From Elusimicrobiota bacterium (GTDB taxonomy: Bacteria > Elusimicrobiota > Elusimicrobia > Elusimicrobiales > UBA9959): a stretch of 21,577 nt of DNA. The notes under the pieces were generated by a model, which was given only the letters and a program-made list of their open reading frames with translations, did not search any database and was not told where the DNA came from. The first letter of the stretch is position 1. Each line of letters opens with the position of its first letter. Location: positions 1 to 21,577 of the forward strand of contig DAOWCC010000014.1 in the NCBI GenBank assembly GCA_030639665.1, read 5' to 3'. The translations under genes were made by a program, and so were the position numbers. Below are positions 13,589 to 20,731 of the stretch, in pieces.

Positions 13589-14755
13589 TTAATCTCCACA
13601 ATGTTTTTTAATAAACTCACCGGCAAAAATATCCATATTATTGCGCTTGAAAACAATTTCCCGTGCATTTGTTTCAATGCGCTTTTTTTCCGCCTCGCCA
13701 AGAGCGAGTATCCGTTTTATCCCTCGCGACAATTGCGCGGCGCAGCCTTTTTTATATGTAAAAGCGTTTACTCCGTTTTTTAAATAACTATGCATCAAGG
13801 TATTCCCTCGAACAAGCGCTATTTTACCCATGGCCATGGCCATAAGGGAAGAGCTAAGCCCCGCTCCGGGATTTCCCTTATCTTCAACCGTCGGCAAAAC
13901 AACAAATTTTGCTCCGGCAATAAGATTTTTCATTTTTGAAGAATCGCTTGAAGGAGCTATAAATTGCACCCTGTTTTTTAATGAAGAGGGTAAAGGCAAT
14001 TTTTTATCGGTATAAATTTTTAATTTAAGAGTTTTCGGCAATAAAGCCATAGCCTCAAACAAGGCTTCAAAATCTCTGGCGATACTTCCGCAAGAAAACA
14101 CATAATTTCCTTGAAAAGATTTTTTATTATCAAAATAACGACAATCCACGGCAAACCGTCTTTTAAAAATCTTATGTGATAAACCAAACCTTTTCCATCC
14201 GTTTAAACCGGCATGATCCAAAATATAAGCCGCGGAAAACCCTTTCAACAAGCGGAGATCTTCGGCCAAATCCATGCCGAAAATGGACCCTCGCGACAGG
14301 AGAACATCATTGGCTATAAAAAACTTTTTTGGAGTTTTATTGCGCCTCGCGAACCACGCGTATGGAACCAACTCTTCATCTCCGTAAGGAAGATCAATAA
14401 AAATCAAGGCGTCATATTTTGTCTTCGCGGTAAATTCTTTAAGATTGTCCATGCCGGAATATTTTACGCGGAAACCGGTCGGATTATCGTGAGAAATTCC
14501 GTCATAATTATTTTCAAATGAATGAAATATATCCAATGCCGTTTTTTCTTTTGAAACTGACGCCGCGCGCAGGAAAGCGCGTTCCAAATGAGCGTTTGAA
14601 GGAGCGTCACGCAAATTTATAAGAAGAATTTTTTTGTCAAAGAACTTATTTCTCAGCTTAATAAGGTTATTGAAAGCGCTATTATCCATATACACTGAAA
14701 AATTGCGCGCGTTATAAGTCTCAATAGCCTTTTTAAGTTTTTTATTTTGACGCAT
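13589..14755 (-). CDS. GT-B glycosyltransferase-like protein embedded in purine operon
   Basis: A 388-residue protein. The C-terminal half resembles group 1 (GT4) transferases: VFSCGSIARDFEALFEAM (start of the nucleotide-sugar domain), IYTDKKLPLP, RVQFIAPSSDSSKMKNLIAGAKFVVLPT, NPGAGLSSSLMAMAMGK and a GVNAFTYKKG segment. The usual E-x7-E is not intact: the position normally LEAMA reads LMAMA, so Met replaces the second Glu and donor binding may be altered. The N-terminal half is weakly conserved. The start is uncertain: ATG 14755, GTG 14767 or TTG 14764, all overlapping the end of purC. The stop is 2 nt from purS, so it is co-transcribed with purine genes. The acceptor is unknown. Confidence 0.65.
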   Translation of the reverse strand: MRQNKKLKKAIETYNARNFSVYMDNSAFNNLIKLRNKFFDKKILLINLRDAPSNAHLERAFLRAASVSKEKTALDIFHSFENNYDGISHDNPTGFRVKYSGMDNLKEFTAKTKYDALIFIDLPYGDEELVPYAWFARRNKTPKKFFIANDVLLSRGSIFGMDLAEDLRLLKGFSAAYILDHAGLNGWKRFGLSHKIFKRRFAVDCRYFDNKKSFQGNYVFSCGSIARDFEALFEAMALLPKTLKLKIYTDKKLPLPSSLKNRVQFIAPSSDSSKMKNLIAGAKFVVLPTVEDKGNPGAGLSSSLMAMAMGKIALVRGNTLMHSYLKNGVNAFTYKKGCAAQLSRGIKRILALGEAEKKRIETNAREIVFKRNNMDIFAGEFIKKHCGD

Positions 14756-15620
14756 TATTTTCAACACTTTTCAATTTGTCAAAAGCTTCGAGATAACGGC
14801 CAAGCGTGCCATCCACTATCTCTTTCGGCACCATGGGCGGTTGGGATTTCCCGTCCCAATCGCTTCCTTTAAGCCAATCGCGCACAAATTGCTTATCATA
14901 ACTTTTGGGATTGGCTCCCACCACATAAGAACTCTTATCCCAAAACCTGGAAGAATCGGGAGTTAAAACCTCATCGATTAATATAATCTCATCATCCAGA
15001 ATACCGAATTCAAATTTGGTATCGGCGAGAAGCATGCCTCTTTTTTCAAGATGTTCAGCCCCGAATTTATACAGGGCGATGCTTTTATCTTTTATTTCAT
15101 CGGCAAGCTTGGCGCCCAAAACATTTCTCATCTCTTGGAAACTTATATTCTCATCATGCCCTTCATCCGCTTTGGTGCTGGGCGTAAATATGGGCTCGGA
15201 TAATTTTTGCGCTTCTTTCAGGCCGCTTGGAAGTTTAATCCCGCAAACACTTTGACTCGCTTGATACTCTTTCCAACCGCTTCCCGTAATATAACCTCTA
15301 ACTATGCATTCAAAATCAATTCTCTTGGCTTTTTTAACCAACATTGAACGGTCTTTAAAATAATTTTCATCAAAATCTTCACCGACATATTCTTTTATTT
15401 CCTTAATATCAAAGCTGAGAAAATGATTTTTAACTATATGTTTTGTTTTTTCAAACCAAAATACGCTTATACGGCTTAAAAGCTCTCCCTTGCGGGGAAT
15501 ATCAGTAGGCAATACAAAATCAAAAGCCGACACCCTGTCAGAAGCGACCATCAGTAAATATTTATCACCAACTTCATAAAGTTCTCTTACCTTACCCTTG
15601 TGTTTTAATTTTAAGCTCAT
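14742..15620 (-). CDS. purC: SAICAR synthase
   Basis: PurC joins CAIR and aspartate with ATP to give SAICAR, the seventh step. The 292-residue protein is of the long form (as in yeast Ade1 and many Gram-negatives), not the ~240-residue B. subtilis form. It shows HKGKVRELYEVGDKYLLM, ASDRVSAFDFVLPTDIPRKG, ECIVRGYITGSGWKEYQ, PIFTPSTKADEGHDENISF, LADTKFEFGI, IDEVLTPDSSRFW and the C-terminal KQFVRDWL. SD AAGGAG is 6 nt before the ATG. The 3' end overlaps the glycosyltransferase start, so translation is probably coupled. Confidence 0.97.
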   Translation of the reverse strand: MSLKLKHKGKVRELYEVGDKYLLMVASDRVSAFDFVLPTDIPRKGELLSRISVFWFEKTKHIVKNHFLSFDIKEIKEYVGEDFDENYFKDRSMLVKKAKRIDFECIVRGYITGSGWKEYQASQSVCGIKLPSGLKEAQKLSEPIFTPSTKADEGHDENISFQEMRNVLGAKLADEIKDKSIALYKFGAEHLEKRGMLLADTKFEFGILDDEIILIDEVLTPDSSRFWDKSSYVVGANPKSYDKQFVRDWLKGSDWDGKSQPPMVPKEIVDGTLGRYLEAFDKLKSVENNASK

Positions 15621-15644
15621 TATATCTCCTTTTTTAATAAATTG

Positions 15645-15842
15645 TTATATATGCCCGCCGAAGCGGTAGCGGCGGAATACGGCACCCGGCGCAGCTTTGG
15701 AGAAATTATTTTCAATCCAATCTAAAATGATATATTTTTCAGGCGCGAGAGCGCGTTTTATTTGAATCTGACCATTGTTTAAATCTTTTACTAAGTCAGT
15801 ATACTCGGAAAGCTCATAAAGTTTAACCAGCATGTCGGACAT
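15645..15842 (-). pseudogene. Truncated GNAT-like N-terminal fragment
   Basis: A 65-residue frame directly after folD (9 nt; AGGA before the ATG). The part MLVKLYELSEYTDLVKDL to EKYIILDWIENNFSKA reads like the first ~55 residues of a GNAT N-acetyltransferase (the piece before the acetyl-CoA fold). It then breaks off into a G+C-rich tail, APGAVFRRYRFGGHI, encoded by a hairpin-rich segment (15652-15702; CCGCCG at 15655-15660 pairs with CGGCGG at 15670-15675) unlike the surrounding sequence. It is probably the remains of an acetyltransferase gene cut by a small repeat. Family assignment is from memory of the N-terminal pattern and is tentative. It could also be a short functional gene. Confidence 0.45.
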
Positions 15843-15851
15843 GGCTGTATC

Positions 15852-16724
15852 CTATTTTAAATTGTTCTCCGCCGCCCTGACTACGCCTTCAAGAAGACAA
15901 GCCAGAGTAACCGGTCCAACGCCGCCCGGAACGGGAGTAATGGAATCCACTTTATCTTTTACATCTTCAAAATCTATATCTCCGCACATCTTGCCATTCT
16001 CGTCAATATTGGTTCCCACATCTATAAGCACGGCATTTTCGCCAACCATATCGGCCTTTATCCAGCGCGCCTTGCCTACGGCGCTTATAACCATATCGGA
16101 TTTTTTAAAAATGGAAACTATATCCTTTGTTTTTGAATGGCATAAAGTTACCGTGGCATCCATGGAAGTCAGCATATGCGCCAGTGGCCGACCCACGATG
16201 GACGATCTTCCCGCTACGGCAATATTTAAGCCTTTCACATCTATGGAATATTTTTTAATCATTTTGATAACCGCGAGAGCCGTACAAGGGACAAAAAAAT
16301 TTCCTTTCTCAATTTCATCCATACTTTTGGCAATAAACAATTTCCCCATATTCAAAGAAGACAAAGCGTCAACATCCTTCGCTATGCCGAAATTGTCCCA
16401 TGTTTTCATGTCTTCGTAGCCCGGAGGCAAAGGCCGCTCAATCATAATGGCGTCAATTGAAGAATCCTCTTCCATACTTTTAAGAAGTTTAAGAAAATAA
16501 GGATAACCCTTATCTTCACCGGGATTTATTAAAGTGGTTTTTATTCCAAGTCTGGCGCACACCTTCATTTTTATTTTGACATAAATAGCCGAGGGGGAAT
16601 CGTCATAGTAATTTATTATGGAAAGAGACGGAGGCCTGTTAAGAGCGGCTTTAACTTTTTCTATTCTGCTTTCAAGTGAATCTAAAATTTCCTTTGAAAG
16701 AGTTTTGCCTTCAAGAAGTTTCAT
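15852..16724 (-). CDS. folD: FolD-family methylenetetrahydrofolate dehydrogenase/cyclohydrolase
   Basis: FolD interconverts methylene-, methenyl- and 10-formyl-THF and supplies the formyl donor for PurN and PurH, which fits its place at the head of the operon. The 290-residue protein has YVKIK with catalytic Lys52, KDVDA (Asp119), PCTALAVIKM, NAD(P)-binding AVAGRSSIVGRPLAHML, DVGTN and TPVPGGVGPVT. Oddities: the near-invariant QLPLP is ERPLP (Glu96 for Gln), PCTP is PCTA and DVGIN is DVGTN. The Gln is tied to cyclohydrolase activity, so one activity may be changed. I start at ATG 16724, the family's usual start; the frame is open upstream but that part looks noncoding. No clear SD. Confidence 0.92.
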   Translation of the reverse strand: MKLLEGKTLSKEILDSLESRIEKVKAALNRPPSLSIINYYDDSPSAIYVKIKMKVCARLGIKTTLINPGEDKGYPYFLKLLKSMEEDSSIDAIMIERPLPPGYEDMKTWDNFGIAKDVDALSSLNMGKLFIAKSMDEIEKGNFFVPCTALAVIKMIKKYSIDVKGLNIAVAGRSSIVGRPLAHMLTSMDATVTLCHSKTKDIVSIFKKSDMVISAVGKARWIKADMVGENAVLIDVGTNIDENGKMCGDIDFEDVKDKVDSITPVPGGVGPVTLACLLEGVVRAAENNLK

Positions 16725-16745
16725 ATACCATATGATACAAAAAAC

Positions 16746-16783
16746 GAAACAATGTTTCATCCCGCCACTACTGTATCGGCGGG
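16746..16783. other. Two adjacent hairpins upstream of folD
   Basis: GAAAC-aat-GTTTC (16746-16758) is followed by CCCGCC, an 11-base loop, GGCGGG (16761-16783). The second shares the CCCGCC/GGCGGG word with the hairpin that ends the GNAT-like fragment. It may be a small dispersed repeat. The rest of the folD upstream gap (to 16901) shows nothing else I can name. Confidence 0.45.
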
Positions 16784-16901
16784 CAAGCAAGTGTCGGAAG
16801 TTTCGCCGTCTGATAGGAACAGTTTTATATGAACGACCCAATTTAAAAATAATAAGTGGAGAGGTTCAAAAACGCGGATTTTTTTGCGTTATTTGCGTTT
16901 T

Positions 16902-16938
16902 AATAAAGAAAAGCCGCCCCAAACTTAAGGGCGGCTTT
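16902..16938 (-). terminator. Rho-independent terminator of the lysine-rich protein gene
   Basis: On the minus strand AAAGCCGCCC (16938-16929), loop, GGGCGGCTTTT (to 16909), then TCTTTATTA. A 10-bp G+C-rich stem with a T-rich tail lies 24 nt beyond the gene's stop. It separates this gene from folD, so the purine operon probably has its own promoter between here and 16724. Confidence 0.85.
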
Positions 16939-16961
16939 CTGCAAACATCATGCGATGTGGC

Positions 16962-17459
16962 TTATTTTTTCTTCTTTTTTGCTACTTTTTTCTTCGCGAC
17001 TTTTTTCGCTACTTTTTTCTTCGCGGGTTTTTTCTTCGCTACTTTTTTCGCTACTTTTTTCGCTACTTTTTTCTTCGCGACTTTCTTTACGACTTTTTTC
17101 GCTACTTTTTTCGCTACTTTTTTCTTCGCGACTTTCTTTACGACTTTTTTCGCTACTTTTTTCTTTATTACTTTCTTTACGACTTTCTTCTTAGTTACTT
17201 TCTTTTTTTTCATTTTTGTTTTTCCCTTTTTGCCTTTTTTAGGTTTTGCCATTTTGGCTCTCGCAATGTCGCCTTGCTTATCGAGATAATACAAGAAACC
17301 AGCTTCTTTTTCGATACCGGCTTTCGCTACTTTTTTCGGCTTACCGCCTTTTTTTCCGCCTCTGGCCATTGTAGCTTTTGAGACATCGCCTTGCTTATCG
17401 ATGTAATAAAGAAAACCAGCTTCGCGTTTTACTCCACACTTCTTAACTTTCTCGCCCAT
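16962..17459 (-). CDS. Histone H1-like lysine/alanine-rich protein with duplicated N-terminal motif
   Basis: A 165-residue, extremely basic protein. The first ~75 residues hold two copies of a ~23-residue motif, KREAGFLYYIDKQGDVSKA and EKEAGFLYYLDKQGDIARA, each followed by KM/TMA and a GK-rich linker. From about residue 80 it is a pure K/A/V tail of KKVAKK-type units, resembling the tails of bacterial H1/Hc1-like DNA-binding proteins. It probably binds nucleic acid and may compact DNA; the function of the duplicated motif is unknown to me. Perfect SD AGGAGG is 8 nt before the ATG, and a strong terminator follows, so it is a well-expressed single gene. The tail DNA is a 12-15-nt repeat array and may vary in length. 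Confidence 0.8.
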   Translation of the reverse strand: MGEKVKKCGVKREAGFLYYIDKQGDVSKATMARGGKKGGKPKKVAKAGIEKEAGFLYYLDKQGDIARAKMAKPKKGKKGKTKMKKKKVTKKKVVKKVIKKKVAKKVVKKVAKKKVAKKVAKKVVKKVAKKKVAKKVAKKVAKKKPAKKKVAKKVAKKKVAKKKKK

Positions 17460-17595
17460 TTATACTTCCTCCTGAACTTTTTTTTATACACGATAAGTCT
17501 ACAACAATGTTTTAAAAAAATCAATACCAAAAATACAATAAAATATTTATTGTTTTTTTGATTTGAGACGGAGAGAGGGAAACCCCGACGGAGAA

Positions 17596-18489
17596 CTATA
17601 GATTATCGTTGAAAAAATTTATTATTTTTTTTCTGTAATTTTCGCCTGAAACTTCCGCGCATTTCGCATGCGATGCTCCGGGAACAATCCAAAGTTCTTT
17701 TTTCTTGGAAGAACATTTTTCAAAAAGTTTCTTTCCGTCTTTAATCGGAACAAGATCATCATGCTCGGCATTAACGAATAAAATGGGATTTACAACTCCT
17801 CCGACATTATATCTCGGGCTGTATTTATCAGGATCCGCCTTCAATTTCATACGAACAAAAAATAAAGTTATCGGGACCAAGGGCCAATAAGGCATCTTCA
17901 TTCTGAGCCAGCTCCAATTGGCTATAACTCTGGTGTAAGAATAAAAAGCGTTTTCAGCCACCAGACATTTAATCTCTTTATTTTTGGAAGCCGCGTAAAT
18001 AGCGACGGAAGAACCCATGGACAAACCCAGAAGCCCGATATGGCTTGCTTCTTCAGTTTTAAAAGTTTTCAGAAATTCATACGCCGCGTTAAAATCTTTC
18101 GTCTCAAGATAACCGATAGTGGAAAACACGCCTTTACTTTCTCCCGACGCTCTAAAATCAAAATAAAAAAGATTATAACCTTGCTCGGCGAGAAAATGAG
18201 TATCACGAAGGATATCCCCTTTGTTTGTTCCCCATCCATGACAAATTATTATTGTTTTATCACTTTCTCCTTTTACCGAGGGAATAAACCATCCTTTTAA
18301 AAAAACTCCGTCATCGGTTGTAAGCTGTATGGGTTCATAAGCCAAAGAGAAATGTTCAGGCAAAACGGCCAAGGGCATTTTTGCCGGCCTGATTATGGAA
18401 TCGCTTTTTAAATACGCGATAATTACGGCGCAGCCAAAAAGCACAATCGCCGAAAAAAGAAGCCAATTAAATATTTCAAAACCGCTCAC
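17596..18489 (-). CDS. Membrane-anchored alpha/beta hydrolase
   Basis: A 297-residue serine hydrolase. Residues about 7-27 form an N-terminal membrane anchor (IFNWLLFSAIVLFGCAVIIAYL). The hydrolase domain has IICHGWGTNKGD (oxyanion HG at 84-85), FDFRASGESKG, nucleophile elbow GLSMGS (Ser157), an Asp in NAEHDDLVPI (244 or 245) and GASHAKC (His274), giving a full catalytic triad. It resembles the YqkD/BAAT-like group of peptidase S9-type hydrolases; the substrate is unknown. The GTG start lies within the end of repeat copy 5, which supplies AGGAGG 7 nt upstream. It follows dapL after that repeat. Confidence 0.85.
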   Translation of the reverse strand: MSGFEIFNWLLFSAIVLFGCAVIIAYLKSDSIIRPAKMPLAVLPEHFSLAYEPIQLTTDDGVFLKGWFIPSVKGESDKTIIICHGWGTNKGDILRDTHFLAEQGYNLFYFDFRASGESKGVFSTIGYLETKDFNAAYEFLKTFKTEEASHIGLLGLSMGSSVAIYAASKNKEIKCLVAENAFYSYTRVIANWSWLRMKMPYWPLVPITLFFVRMKLKADPDKYSPRYNVGGVVNPILFVNAEHDDLVPIKDGKKLFEKCSSKKKELWIVPGASHAKCAEVSGENYRKKIINFFNDNL

Positions 18490-18611
18490 CCTACCACCTC
18501 CTTGACCCGCATAGCGGGGCGGTTGTAATTTAAATTATTTTCTTCCATATATTTAAAATCTCCTGAGACTTTTAAATTGCACAAGGTGCAATAAGGGGGT
18601 GGTAGGGTCAT
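18486..18611 (-). repeat. Start-codon-associated inverted-end element, copy 5 (longest, before hydrolase)
   Basis: Ends are ATGACCCTACCACC (from 18611) and GGTGGTAGGGTGA (to 18486). The internal hairpins are TTGCACCTTGTGCAA and CCCGC-tat-GCGGG, and AGGAGATTTTAAA is in the middle. The left ATG lies 4 nt after the dapL stop. The right end supplies AGGAGG and GTG to the hydrolase. This is the most complete copy and the reference for aligning the others. Confidence 0.9.
18486..18611 (-). CDS. Micro-ORF spanning repeat element copy 5, 41 residues
   Basis: An open frame runs from the left ATG to TGA at the right end: MTLPPPYCTLCNLKVSGDFK, then YMEENNLNYN, RPAMRVKEVVG. The stop overlaps the hydrolase GTG (GTGA). 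The second half matches the frame in copy 3 (LGDFKNMKKGNLKHNRHAMR then GKQVVG) and, after a frame change, copy 1 (NNLNYNRSAMRNKQVVE). An internal ATG with AGGAG upstream could start a 20-residue version. Conservation of frame in diverged copies favours translation, but no function is known. Confidence 0.45.
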   Translation of the reverse strand: MTLPPPYCTLCNLKVSGDFKYMEENNLNYNRPAMRVKEVVG

Positions 18612-18615
18612 AGTA

Positions 18616-19785
18616 TCACCATTTTATTTTTTTAATTTTACGCGCCGCTTTAGCTAATAAAGAATCATTCACGGTTAAAGAGAATCTAACATACCCCTCT
18701 CCCGCGCTGCCAAAACCTGAACCGGGAGTTGCCAATACATCGCTTGCCTCAAGCATTTTATAAACGCATTTTATTGAAGACATTTTAACGGGAGGTCTCG
18801 CCCAGACAAAAAACGAAGCCCCTGAGGGACACACCGACCAACCGCTCTCTTTTAACGCCGCCACAAACTTTTTTCTTCTCTCGTAAAAAACTTTCCGCAA
18901 TGGCGGCACAAATTTTTCATAATTATCAAGGGCATAAGCGGCGGACAGTTGAACGGCGTTAAATTGCCCCGAGTCCATATTTTCTTTTAACTTGCCAAGC
19001 TCTCTTATAATATCTTTATTCCCTATTACCCAAGCCATGCGCCAACCGGTCATGCAAAAAGTTTTGCTTATGGAATGAAATTCCACCGCCACATCTTTCG
19101 CGCCGGGAATTTCAAAAATACTTAAAGGAGGCTTATTGAAATATATTTCGCTATAAGCGGCGTCTTGCGCCAGCCAAAAGGAATATTTTTTGGCAAGCTT
19201 GATTATTTTCGTATAAAATTTTTTATCCGCCACAGCGCCCGTGGGATTATTTGGATAATTTAGGAAAAATAATTTTGTTTTTTTTAAAAGTTTTTTATCT
19301 ATCGCGTCCAAATCGGGAAGAAAACCGTTTTCCTCTTTTAATGGAACTCCGGACACTTTCGCGTCGCTTAATAAAACTCCGGTTTTATAAGCGGGATAAG
19401 CGGGATTTGGAATAATGGCCGTATCGCCTTTATTAAGAACAATGAAAGGAAGATGAGCGATGCCTTCTTTTGAACCTATAAGCGCCAATACTTCACTATT
19501 GGGATCAACTTTTGTTCCATAACGCCTTTTATGCCAGGCGGCGATGGAATTTCTAAGCTTCGCGTTCCCCTTACTATAAGGATAAGAATGATTTGATTTT
19601 TTTAGAACCTCTTTGGCGGCAAATCGCGCGATAGGCACGGGAGTGGCGATATCGGGATCGCCAACAGCAAGAGATATTATATTTCTGCCTTTCTTTTCGG
19701 CTTCACTTCTTTTTTTATCCAACTCTTTGAATAAATAAGGCGGAAATTTATTTATCTTGGCGCCCAATGGCATTTTTTTTGACAT
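18616..19785 (-). CDS. dapL: LL-diaminopimelate aminotransferase-like, PLP-dependent
   Basis: DapL converts tetrahydrodipicolinate directly to LL-diaminopimelate, for lysine and peptidoglycan. The 389-residue fold type I aminotransferase has VGDPDIATP, YPYSKGNAKLRNSIAAW, IPNPAYPAY, FLNYPNNPTGAVA, AQDAAYSEIYF and the PLP lysine in FHSISKTFCMTGWRM (Lys241), then YVRFSLTVND. The SKTxxMTGWR pattern, the length and its coupling to dapB (TAATG, sharing one base) favour DapL over an aspartate or alanine aminotransferase, though sequence alone cannot fully exclude those. Confidence 0.85.
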   Translation of the reverse strand: MSKKMPLGAKINKFPPYLFKELDKKRSEAEKKGRNIISLAVGDPDIATPVPIARFAAKEVLKKSNHSYPYSKGNAKLRNSIAAWHKRRYGTKVDPNSEVLALIGSKEGIAHLPFIVLNKGDTAIIPNPAYPAYKTGVLLSDAKVSGVPLKEENGFLPDLDAIDKKLLKKTKLFFLNYPNNPTGAVADKKFYTKIIKLAKKYSFWLAQDAAYSEIYFNKPPLSIFEIPGAKDVAVEFHSISKTFCMTGWRMAWVIGNKDIIRELGKLKENMDSGQFNAVQLSAAYALDNYEKFVPPLRKVFYERRKKFVAALKESGWSVCPSGASFFVWARPPVKMSSIKCVYKMLEASDVLATPGSGFGSAGEGYVRFSLTVNDSLLAKAARKIKKIKW

Positions 19786-20501
19786 TATTTAATATCCCTT
19801 AAATCAAGCATATCAAAAAAATCATAAAATCCGGGTTTTTGACAGGCAGTCCATTTGGCCGCTTCAAGAGCGCCCTTGGCAAAAATATCTCTGGATTGCG
19901 CTCTATGTGTAAGCTCCACTCTCTCATCACTACCGGCAAATAAAACCGTATGCTCGCCTATTATACCGCCCGCTCTCACACTTGCCATATCAATATTTTT
20001 ATCACTCACCTCTTTAATATATTCCTTATATCGCAAAGCCGTTCCGCTCGGGGCGTCTTTTTTCAGTATATGATGGGCTTCATATATACTGATGTCAAAA
20101 TCTTTAAGTTTCTTGGCGATTAACTTTGAAACGGCAAAGGTAAGATTAACAGCCGGGCTCATATTTGGAGATAAAAAAACAGCTGTTTCTTTGGAATAAG
20201 CTTTTAATTTATCCAACTGTTCTTTTTTAAAACCCGTGGTGCCTATGACTATGGGCTTAACCGCTTTGGCGCAGGCTTTGGCAAATTCAAGGGTGGCATC
20301 GGGCGCGGTAAAATCAATGGCTATATCCGCTTTGGCTATTAAATCCGAGAATGCGCTTGGCGCGGATATATTTTCCCCACTGTCTATATCAACGGAACCG
20401 CTAAGTTCGAAGCCGGGAGCTTTGGCTATATGCTCAATGATTTTTAAGCCGACTCTGCCTTTGGCTCCGCAAACAATAATGGAATTTTTTTTATCGGTCA
20501 T
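19785..20501 (-). CDS. dapB: 4-hydroxy-tetrahydrodipicolinate reductase
   Basis: DapB reduces hydroxytetrahydrodipicolinate with NAD(P)H, the step before DapL. The 238-residue protein has the Rossmann motif CGAKGRVGLK (residues 11-20), DFTAPDATLEFAKAC, IGTTGFKKEQ, LSPNMSPAVNLTFAV and the catalytic EAHHILKKDAPSGTA (His143/His144, Lys147/148). It is shorter than E. coli DapB (273) but near the size of other bacterial forms. It is the first gene of a dapB-dapL-hydrolase unit. No convincing SD was noted; the gene diverges from the HD-GYP gene across 230 bp. Confidence 0.95.
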   Translation of the reverse strand: MTDKKNSIIVCGAKGRVGLKIIEHIAKAPGFELSGSVDIDSGENISAPSAFSDLIAKADIAIDFTAPDATLEFAKACAKAVKPIVIGTTGFKKEQLDKLKAYSKETAVFLSPNMSPAVNLTFAVSKLIAKKLKDFDISIYEAHHILKKDAPSGTALRYKEYIKEVSDKNIDMASVRAGGIIGEHTVLFAGSDERVELTHRAQSRDIFAKGALEAAKWTACQKPGFYDFFDMLDLRDIK

Positions 20502-20731
20502 GAAATATAATTATATTTCTTTTACCCCTCCGCTTACAAATTCGGCACTACAAGTTTAGAGTTGAGAGAAATTATGGAGTTTCTCTATTTATTGCTCTCT
20601 ACTCAAACTCTTGGGTGTCTGGCGCCATAGGCGCCACAGGCTCCGCAAACCTTCGTTGCCCAATCCGCTCTCTGATTTCTGCTTTCTACCCAATTGCTCT
20701 TTAGCCCATCTTTTGCTATTCTTAATATCTA
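20502..20731. other. Divergent dapB / HD-GYP spacer with palindrome and pyrimidine words
   Basis: No gene seen. It holds a perfect hairpin TGGCGCC-ata-GGCGCCA (20620-20636) and pyrimidine words including a 17-mer (20664-20680, starting TCCGCTCTCTG) also found at 1663-1679. A possible plus promoter for the HD-GYP gene is TTGCTC (20695-20700), 17 nt, TATTCT (20718-20723). No dapB promoter stands out. Confidence 0.4.

Noticed and set aside
16725..16841. 39-residue N-terminal extension of FolD
   Set aside because: Encoded by hairpin sequence, with no similarity to the family; the standard MKLLEGKTL start lies inside.
16950..17381. Overlapping plus-strand frames rich in Phe (FFATFFA type) opposite the lysine-rich gene
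   Set aside because: They are the antisense of the KKVAKK repeat; the minus frame has an AGGAGG site, a sensible N-terminal domain and a terminator.
167..18611. CRISPR-like array from the recurring CCCTACCACC words
   Set aside because: Copies are far apart at gene junctions, with no regular spacers and no cas genes.
18486..18611. Purine-responsive riboswitch explanation for the elements before purN, purD and purQ
   Set aside because: The same element precedes a hydrolase and a nuclease gene, and I see no purine aptamer core. A mobile origin fits better, though later regulatory use is possible.
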